Assembly (NCBI GenBank): GCA_002701945.1
Contig: NZXJ01000042.1
Coordinates: 7,350 to 18,777, forward strand
DNA: 11,428 nt
Reading direction: 5' to 3'
Origin: Fidelibacterota bacterium
GTDB taxonomy: Bacteria; Fidelibacterota; Marinisomatia; Marinisomatales; TCS55
In this document: positions 7,101 through 11,428 of the stretch, one piece after another
How the letters are laid out: each line of letters opens with the position of its first letter
How positions within the stretch are numbered: position 1 is the first letter of the stretch
The notes under the pieces: model-generated
The model's input: the letters and a program-made list of their open reading frames with translations, nothing else
What the model was told of the DNA's origin: nothing
Database searches by the model: none
Position numbers and translations under genes: made by a program

Positions 7101-7714
7101 TTGAAAAAAGTATTGAAAACATAGGACCAATAAATATGGCCGTTCAAGTTGAACATGAGGAAGAGAGCGAACGCTTGATGATGTTAAAAGACCAAAAAGA
7201 TGATTTAATAAAAGCAGAACAAAATTTATTAGATACAATTCAAGAAATAGATAAAATAGCAAGAGAAAAATTTCAAACAACCTTTGAAGATATAGGTAAG
7301 AATTTTGAAAAATTATTTACAATGTTCTTTGAAGGTGGTCGTGGTTCGCTCAGGCTTGAAGGAGATCCGGATCCTTTAGAAGCAAATATTGGAATCCATG
7401 CTCAGCCTCCTGGCAAGCGCAACCAGTCTCTTAGACAATTATCAGCTGGCGAAAAAGCCTTAACAGCTATTGCATTATTATTTTCTATATATCAAGTAAA
7501 GCCAAGCCCATATTGTATACTTGATGAGGTTGATGCACCATTAGATGATGTAAATATTAGAAAATTTACTAGAGTCCTAAATAACTTTTCTAATGAAACC
7601 CAATTCATTGTTGTGACACATAATAAATTGACGATGGAATCTGCTAACTTTCTATATGGTGTTACAATGGAGAAAAAAGGTGTATCTCAACTTGTTTCAG
7701 TAAAATTAGATTGA
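4193..7714 (+). CDS. smc: Chromosome segregation ATPase SMC
   Basis: SMC dimerises, embraces DNA and, with ScpA and ScpB, organises and separates bacterial chromosomes. The 1173-residue length is typical. The N-terminal head begins MYISELTMHGFKSFA and has Walker A GPNGCGKT (31-38), SILRSGKKEDIIFNGA (R-loop region) and FEEASGI (about 161-167). A coiled coil runs from about 170 to 495. The hinge spans about 500-670 (GAEGYPKGVRDVL through GLVGRKEQL). The returning coil runs to about 1010. The C-terminal head carries the ABC signature LRQLSAGEKA (1080-1089) and Walker B YCILDEVDAPLDD (1107-1119). The signature reads LSAGE rather than the frequent LSGGE, a variant I recall from related phyla. The ATG at 4193 is supported by the conserved N-terminal sequence. 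No good Shine-Dalgarno sequence is seen. scpA and scpB are not in the window. Confidence 0.98.
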   Translation: MYISELTMHGFKSFAKKDVVHFGEGITAIVGPNGCGKTNIVDAIRWVLGEQKHSILRSGKKEDIIFNGAKNIKPLSVCEVSLTVHNNKGKLPIEYNDIEIGRRLFRSGESEYFMNRTPCRLKDIHDLFVDTGMGSDAYSVIELKMIEQILSETGDDRRRMFEEASGINKYKIQKKSTLRKFESTRSDLNRVNDLILEIEAKVKSLSLQLKRFERHSKLLDDLKTKEISLAFLQTHNYRSDLHPLKKRIEELNHLRDSNQSEESDIEKKLVSLQKGYKSQQDELDNYRNQLTDYNEKRESLQSDVIIWKEQSRSAHISLDRLNIEQEKNTRKSKELDSHLSDYQKSIKQLKPKIDSCLNLFKKKQIEFNSIDNKLISMQSNLDIIKEKRWEYQKKLSDKKSMYDNAEAIINEKKQNTLELNKKVSVTRKELDGILEDIKKYQSKKKGLLEKIDKNKIILDQNDEELLKLEKEKYDIETNKNRMLSAIDALESKHSFYQELVNGAEGYPKGVRDVLNNKKIYKGSLGTVGDLINIDKSIVASIEIALGEYAKCIITKNQKNAIDILELVRSRKSGRIMVIPLDSIPQVKVVGKSVKSNKNVISRAIDLVKVSSNFKPLVDFLLGNIIIVKDVTLAMADSSLKGIDMIGQDGVILIKGMIIDRPSNKKSLGLVGRKEQLHKIKEKIELKKSLHNNLKKELDKIINTKERKEKIINNSKKDSNDLNKSFSEIDNTLDNLNMQRSGLSESVAGSDAIISLNQKDVKSQTILRRSLKATIKKEERRLSKYLKEIQNNNEELLKVKSSRDEIRQQLQDARINHLNLEGQRENISFQESTAVETIKEFVSRESEIKNEIKDIKESEKNLRKLVSVAEKKLSDINAMVSKKESILNLKQEAANESYVIIEEMQAQIRSEQKNRESLIEELKNCELKVADLDQRINFVSERIFESYNASIPEDMIVDQTENELNLATERIEKSIENIGPINMAVQVEHEEESERLMMLKDQKDDLIKAEQNLLDTIQEIDKIAREKFQTTFEDIGKNFEKLFTMFFEGGRGSLRLEGDPDPLEANIGIHAQPPGKRNQSLRQLSAGEKALTAIALLFSIYQVKPSPYCILDEVDAPLDDVNIRKFTRVLNNFSNETQFIVVTHNKLTMESANFLYGVTMEKKGVSQLVSVKLD

Positions 7715-7729
7715 GGATTGATATCGTTT

Positions 7730-8455
7730 ATGTCTGGTCATAGTAAATGGTCTACAATAAAACGTAAAAAAGCTGCTGTTGACGCAAAGCGTGGTAAAGT
7801 ATTTACAACTTTAATCAAAGAAATTACTATTGCTGCAAAGGAGGCTGGAGGGGACGCTGATTCTAACCCTAGATTGCGTCAAGCTGTAAGTAGCGCACGA
7901 GATGCAAATATGCCCCAGGATAACATTAAAAGAGCTATAATGAAGGGAACTGGTGAGCTTCCAGGTGTAACCTATGAGGAATGTACATATGAAGGATTTG
8001 GGCCTGGAGGGGTGGCGATCTTTATGGAAGTATTAACAGATAATAAAAATAGAACTGTAGCCGAAATTAGACATCTTATTACAAAATATGGAGGCAACCT
8101 TGGAGAAAATGGAAGTGTATCCTGGATGTTTGATAAAAAAGGTCAAATTGTAATTTCCAAAGTAGGTCAAAATGAAGACAATCTTTTTGAGGATTCTATT
8201 AATGCTGGAGCAGAGGATTTTGATTCAGATGAAGATAGTTTTATAGTTAAGACAGACCCAATTGAAATGATGAGTATAAGAACAGCGCTGGAGGGTAATG
8301 GTTATAGTATAGATTCGGCAAAAGTTGAAATGTTGCCTAAGAATTTACATAAAATTGAAAAAAACCAATCAGAGAAAGCCATGGTGCTATTAGATGCTAT
8401 TGAAGATCATGAAGATATTAAATCAGTTTATACTAACTTAGATTTTGAAGATTAG
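7730..8455 (+). CDS. YebC/TACO1 family protein
   Basis: This 241-residue cytoplasmic protein is of the YebC/TACO1 family. Older annotations call the family 'probable transcriptional regulator', but the mitochondrial homologue TACO1 is a translation activator and recent bacterial work points to the ribosome. The N-terminus MSGHSKWSTIKRKKAA is diagnostic. Then come RLRQAVSSARDANMPQDNIKRAI, described here by its core ANMPQDNI, YEGFGPGG, and the domain with NGSVSWMFDKKG. I chose the ATG at 7730 because SGHSKW is the invariant family start. A TTG four codons upstream (7718) would add ISFM before it and is less likely. GAGGA at 7713-7717 lies 12 bases before the ATG, which is somewhat long. The gene sits directly before ruvC, a neighbourhood conserved in many bacteria. 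Confidence 0.96.
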   Translation: MSGHSKWSTIKRKKAAVDAKRGKVFTTLIKEITIAAKEAGGDADSNPRLRQAVSSARDANMPQDNIKRAIMKGTGELPGVTYEECTYEGFGPGGVAIFMEVLTDNKNRTVAEIRHLITKYGGNLGENGSVSWMFDKKGQIVISKVGQNEDNLFEDSINAGAEDFDSDEDSFIVKTDPIEMMSIRTALEGNGYSIDSAKVEMLPKNLHKIEKNQSEKAMVLLDAIEDHEDIKSVYTNLDFED

Positions 8456-8457
8456 AA

Positions 8458-8934
8458 ATGCGTGTTATAGGAGTAGATCCAGGAATTGTTGTGACAGGTT
8501 TCGGTATAATTGATAAAAATAACAATAATTTGACTGCTCATAGTTATGGTACAGTCAGGCCACCAAAGAATAAACAGCTATCAGAAAGGTTGGGATATCT
8601 TTATGATGAAATATCTTTATTACTTAATAAGTATAAACCAAATATGCTTGCAGTAGAAGATACTTTCTACTCAAAAAACTTTAAATCTGCAATGTCATTA
8701 GGGCAAGCAAGAGGAGCAATTATACTTGCAAGTTATTCGGCAAATATTTCATGTATTGAGTTTTCTCCTAAAAAAATTAAAAAGTCAGTGGTTGGAAATG
8801 GTAATGCCAGTAAAGAACAAGTCCAATATATGGTTAAGAATATTTTACAACTAGAAAGCCTTCCAACTCCTTTGGATTCTTCAGATGCTCTAGCAATAGG
8901 ATTATGTTACTTAAATCAAAATCAAATGGAATAA
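8458..8934 (+). CDS. ruvC: Crossover junction endodeoxyribonuclease RuvC
   Basis: RuvC is the dimeric, metal-dependent resolvase that cuts Holliday junctions after RuvAB branch migration in recombinational repair. The 158-residue length is normal. The RNase H-like acidic active site is complete: D7 in VIGVDPG, E67 in LAVED, and D140 and D143 in PLDSSDALAIGLC. The SLGQARGAI segment (80-88) and FSPKKIKKSVVGNGNASKEQV (given by its core VVGNGNASK, 111-119) are family signatures that contact DNA. The ATG at 8458 lies 2 bases after the yebC stop, and no Shine-Dalgarno sequence is evident, so coupled translation is likely. ruvA follows after 3 bases. Confidence 0.97.
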   Translation: MRVIGVDPGIVVTGFGIIDKNNNNLTAHSYGTVRPPKNKQLSERLGYLYDEISLLLNKYKPNMLAVEDTFYSKNFKSAMSLGQARGAIILASYSANISCIEFSPKKIKKSVVGNGNASKEQVQYMVKNILQLESLPTPLDSSDALAIGLCYLNQNQME

Positions 8935-8937
8935 GTA

Positions 8938-9534
8938 TTGATTGAATCACTAAAAGGAATACTACATAAGAAAGATCCAACTACAGCAATAATAGATGTT
9001 GGGGGAGTTAGACTCAGTGTAAATATTACATTATCTACTTATGAAAAATTAGAGGAAATTAATTCGAGCATCGAATTATTAACATATTTTAATGTTCGTG
9101 AAGATGCTATGGAGTTATATGGTTTCATTGATGATAACGAAAGGTATTTATTTAAACAGTTAACATCTATTAATGGTATAGGACCCAAATCTGCTTTAAA
9201 TATTCTATCTGGAACTAGTCCAAATAGTTTTAAGAAAAACATAATTAATGGTGATATAGGTTCACTGACTTCAATTCCTGGTATCGGTGCTAAAACTGCC
9301 AAAAGAATTATAATAGAATTAAAAGATAAATTTATTGATAGTGGACAAGCGGTTGATTTAGGATTTCAATTAGATTCTACTGAGAAAGATATAATTGATG
9401 ATGTAATTAAAGTTTTATTATCTCTCGGATATAAAAGAAGTTCAATTGATAAAGCTGTTTCAGAAATAGCAACAAAAGAAATACTTAAAGAAGATCTGGA
9501 AAATATTATTAAAATGACATTAAAAAAGCTATGA
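8938..9534 (+). CDS. ruvA: Holliday junction branch migration protein RuvA
   Basis: RuvA binds four-way junctions as a tetramer and loads the RuvB motor. All three domains are visible in 198 residues. The N-terminal OB fold runs from 1 to about 63 (MIESLKGIL, IIDVGGVRLSV, NVREDAMELYGF). The helix-hairpin-helix domain has two hairpins, INGIGPKSA (78-86) and IPGIGAKTAKRI (113-124). The flexible linker leads to domain III at about 148-198, with VIKVLLSLGYK, which contacts RuvB. The start is TTG at 8938: MIESLKG is the family's conserved N-terminus and no ATG precedes it. ruvB, often the next gene, is absent here, and gcvT follows after 19 bases. Confidence 0.97.
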   Translation: MIESLKGILHKKDPTTAIIDVGGVRLSVNITLSTYEKLEEINSSIELLTYFNVREDAMELYGFIDDNERYLFKQLTSINGIGPKSALNILSGTSPNSFKKNIINGDIGSLTSIPGIGAKTAKRIIIELKDKFIDSGQAVDLGFQLDSTEKDIIDDVIKVLLSLGYKRSSIDKAVSEIATKEILKEDLENIIKMTLKKL

Positions 9535-9553
9535 TTGTTATGGTATCTATATT

Positions 9554-10645
9554 TTGAAACGAACGGCTCTCTTTGATAATCATATCTCTTTAAACGCTAA
9601 AATGGTTCCCTTTGCAGGGTACTCTATGCCTATGTCTTATTCTGGAATTATTGAGGAGCATAAAGCTGTTAGAAATACAGCTGGTGTTTTTGATGTAAGT
9701 CATATGGGAGAATTTAAAATTCATGGAAAAGGAGCGGAGAATTTTCTTCAATTAGTAACTGTAAATGACGTAAAAAAAATTTCCAATGGGCAAGCGCAAT
9801 ATTCTGCTATGTGTACAAGTAATGGAGGCATAATAGATGATGTAATACTGTATCGTTTTAATGAATATTTTATGATGGTTGTGAATGCAGCTAATATTAA
9901 AGATGATTTTAATTGGTTGTTGGAAAATTCGAATGATGAAGTTTTTATTGAGGATATAAGCGATGATTTAAATTTAATTGCTATACAGGGGCCTAAATCA
10001 GCAGCTTTGCTAAATGAAATACTAGAATGTGATCTAAGCAAATTAAAATATTATAATTTTATTCAAGAAAAATATAATAACGATACTATCACTGTATCTA
10101 GGACTGGTTATACAGGTGAGCTTGGTTTTGAAATATATGGCAATAATAATTCAATTATTTCTTTATGGGAAATTATTTTTAATTATGAAGCATTTCAAAT
10201 TTTGCCAATTGGATTAGGAGCAAGAGATACTTTACGATTAGAAATGAATTATGCACTTTATGGAATGGATATAAGCAAATCTACGAATCCTATCGAAGCT
10301 GGCTTAGGTTGGATTACTAAATTTAATAAAGGAGATTTTATTGGAAGAGATGCTTTGTTAATTGAAAAAAGTAAGATTCATAGAAGCCGTATTTCATTTG
10401 AAATGTTGGATCGAGCTGTACCGAGGCATAACTATAATATAATTGTTGATGGTAATGTTGTTGGTAAAGTAACAAGTGGAACCCAATCACCTTCTTTAAA
10501 TAAAGGTATTGGTATCGGTTATATTCAAATTGAACATTCTTCTCCTGGAACTGAAATTTATATTGAAATAAGATCTACACTCAAACCCGGAGTAATTATT
10601 AATCCTCCATTCTATAAAAAAGGTACAGTTAACATTATTTATTAG
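9554..10645 (+). CDS. gcvT: Aminomethyltransferase, glycine cleavage system T protein
   Basis: GcvT moves the methylene group from the aminomethyl-lipoyl arm of GcvH to tetrahydrofolate, releasing ammonia, in the glycine cleavage complex. The 363-residue length is typical. The N-terminus KRTALFDNHISLNAKMVPFAGYSMP (described by its core MVPFAGYSMP, 17-26) is characteristic. Next are VFDVSHMGE (45-53), NGGIIDDVILY (90-100, with D95/D96 at the catalytic Asp), IQGPKS (144-149), SRTGYTGELGFEIY (182-195) and LGARDTLRLE (221-230). These form the folate-binding surface of the GCV_T domain; the C-terminal beta-barrel domain follows from about 270. The start is TTG at 9554. The next in-frame ATG is codon 17, which would remove conserved residues. 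No Shine-Dalgarno sequence is visible. gcvH and gcvP are not in the window. Confidence 0.96.
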   Translation: MKRTALFDNHISLNAKMVPFAGYSMPMSYSGIIEEHKAVRNTAGVFDVSHMGEFKIHGKGAENFLQLVTVNDVKKISNGQAQYSAMCTSNGGIIDDVILYRFNEYFMMVVNAANIKDDFNWLLENSNDEVFIEDISDDLNLIAIQGPKSAALLNEILECDLSKLKYYNFIQEKYNNDTITVSRTGYTGELGFEIYGNNNSIISLWEIIFNYEAFQILPIGLGARDTLRLEMNYALYGMDISKSTNPIEAGLGWITKFNKGDFIGRDALLIEKSKIHRSRISFEMLDRAVPRHNYNIIVDGNVVGKVTSGTQSPSLNKGIGIGYIQIEHSSPGTEIYIEIRSTLKPGVIINPPFYKKGTVNIIY

Positions 10646-10655
10646 GATAAATATT

Positions 10656-11428
10656 ATGAAGGAAAGAAAATTTGAAATATTAGGGGTATTATGCATAGCA
10701 ATATCATCTCTGGTGATTATTAGCATGATGGGCTATAGCTCATTCGAGGATCCCGGAATATCACCAAATGTAAAGGTAGATAATCCCATGGGAATATTAG
10801 GTGTATTTATTGCTTATTTTTTCATAAAGTTTTCATTTGGTTATAGTTCTTATGTCTTACCTTTCTTAGGAATAGTTTGGGGATGGTGGTTTTTTAGTAA
10901 TAAAGATAGATCTTCTTTAAGCAGGGTAAGCGCATATCTGCTCTATGGGATGGTATTAATATCTATAAGCCTAGGAATATTAGAAATTAGTATTTCTAAT
11001 GAGGGTCAAATTGATTTTAGTTATAGCGGACTAATTGGAGGAAATTTGGCAAACTTTCTGTCCAGTTTTTTTGGCATTATAGGCTCAATAATAATAGTAA
11101 TAACTAGTTGGTTAATAATAATCCGAGGATACTTTTCTTGGAGTTTATACAGCCCATTTAATTTTCTAATTAATCTTATTAAAAAGAAGAATGAAGATCG
11201 TAAAATTATTTCTACAGAGAAAAAGACAGAAAAGGAAAAAAGATTACACACAAAAGATTTGATAAAAAAGATTGAAGAAAAGCAAAAAGAAGAACAATAT
11301 CATGAATCATCGCAAGTAATTCAAGATGGAACAGATGATGAAATTGAAGTTGATAATGAAGAAATAAATAGTGAAGAAAATAAAAGTGTTGAAAACGTAG
11401 ACAGAGAGGATACGTATAAGGAAGAAGA
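10656..11428 (+). CDS. ftsK: DNA translocase FtsK/SpoIIIE, N-terminal membrane domain, 3'-truncated
   Basis: The frame starts with ATG at 10656 and stays open to the end of the window, giving 257 visible residues. The N-terminal part matches the FtsK four-TM division-site anchor. Hydrophobic segments lie at about 8-27, 44-60, 64-80, 91-110 and 135-157, and the N43-x-x-G46 motif sits at the second segment (DNPMGILGVFIAYF). After about residue 175 a hydrophilic linker begins, first Lys/Glu-rich and then strongly acidic. The RecA-like motor with Walker A and the gamma DNA-reading domain would follow beyond the window. FtsK pumps chromosomal DNA through the closing septum and activates XerCD dimer resolution. 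The call rests on topology, the NxxG motif and the linker, not on motor motifs. AGGA at 10644-10647 has 8-base spacing and overlaps the gcvT stop, so co-expression with gcvT is likely. Confidence 0.85.
   Translation, partial: MKERKFEILGVLCIAISSLVIISMMGYSSFEDPGISPNVKVDNPMGILGVFIAYFFIKFSFGYSSYVLPFLGIVWGWWFFSNKDRSSLSRVSAYLLYGMVLISISLGILEISISNEGQIDFSYSGLIGGNLANFLSSFFGIIGSIIIVITSWLIIIRGYFSWSLYSPFNFLINLIKKKNEDRKIISTEKKTEKEKRLHTKDLIKKIEEKQKEEQYHESSQVIQDGTDDEIEVDNEEINSEENKSVENVDREDTYKEE

Noticed and set aside
7718-7729. Upstream TTG start for the YebC protein
   Set aside because: It adds four residues before the invariant MSGHSKW start; the ATG at 7730 fits the family better.

Overview
The window is strongly A+T-rich (roughly 70% by eye) and is packed with genes that all read on the + strand. 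I see 14 protein-coding genes: 12 complete and two cut by the window edges. I found no tRNA, rRNA, mobile element, CRISPR array or convincing intrinsic terminator. The longest gap between genes is 67 bases. An outer-membrane-type beta-barrel protein with a signal peptide points to a Gram-negative cell. The low GC, short spacers, sparse Shine-Dalgarno signals and style of the housekeeping proteins (SMC with an LSAGEK signature, a DUF4834-like small membrane protein, a deoxynucleoside kinase) suggest a member of the Fibrobacteres-Chlorobi-Bacteroidetes superphylum. A streamlined marine lineage such as Marinimicrobia (SAR406) is my best guess. That assignment is an inference from memory, not a search result.

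The left part (1-3043) holds metabolic and envelope genes. They are the C-terminal part of a deoxynucleoside kinase, a 57-residue single-span membrane protein, a DoxX-family membrane protein, a zinc-containing medium-chain dehydrogenase, a thioredoxin-like [2Fe-2S] ferredoxin and an unassigned outer-membrane beta-barrel protein. Three junctions here are 4-base start/stop overlaps (ATGA once, TTGA twice), so the stretch is probably translated as one coupled unit.

The centre and right (3047-11428) hold housekeeping genes: rsmE (16S rRNA methylation), a HIT-family nucleotide hydrolase, smc (chromosome condensation), a YebC/TACO1 protein, ruvC and ruvA (Holliday junction resolution), gcvT (glycine cleavage T protein) and the start of an ftsK-like DNA translocase gene. 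SMC, RuvC, RuvA and FtsK all act on chromosome organisation, recombination and segregation. ruvB is not next to ruvA.

No obviously new multi-gene system is visible, and most of the window is ordinary conserved core genome. The points most worth a second look are the frequent TTG starts (5 of 13 visible starts), the translationally coupled dehydrogenase-ferredoxin pair, the dehydrogenase's loss of all catalytic zinc ligands while it keeps the structural zinc site, the unassigned beta-barrel gene, and two genes easily missed by automated calling (459-632, and the open-ended ftsK).
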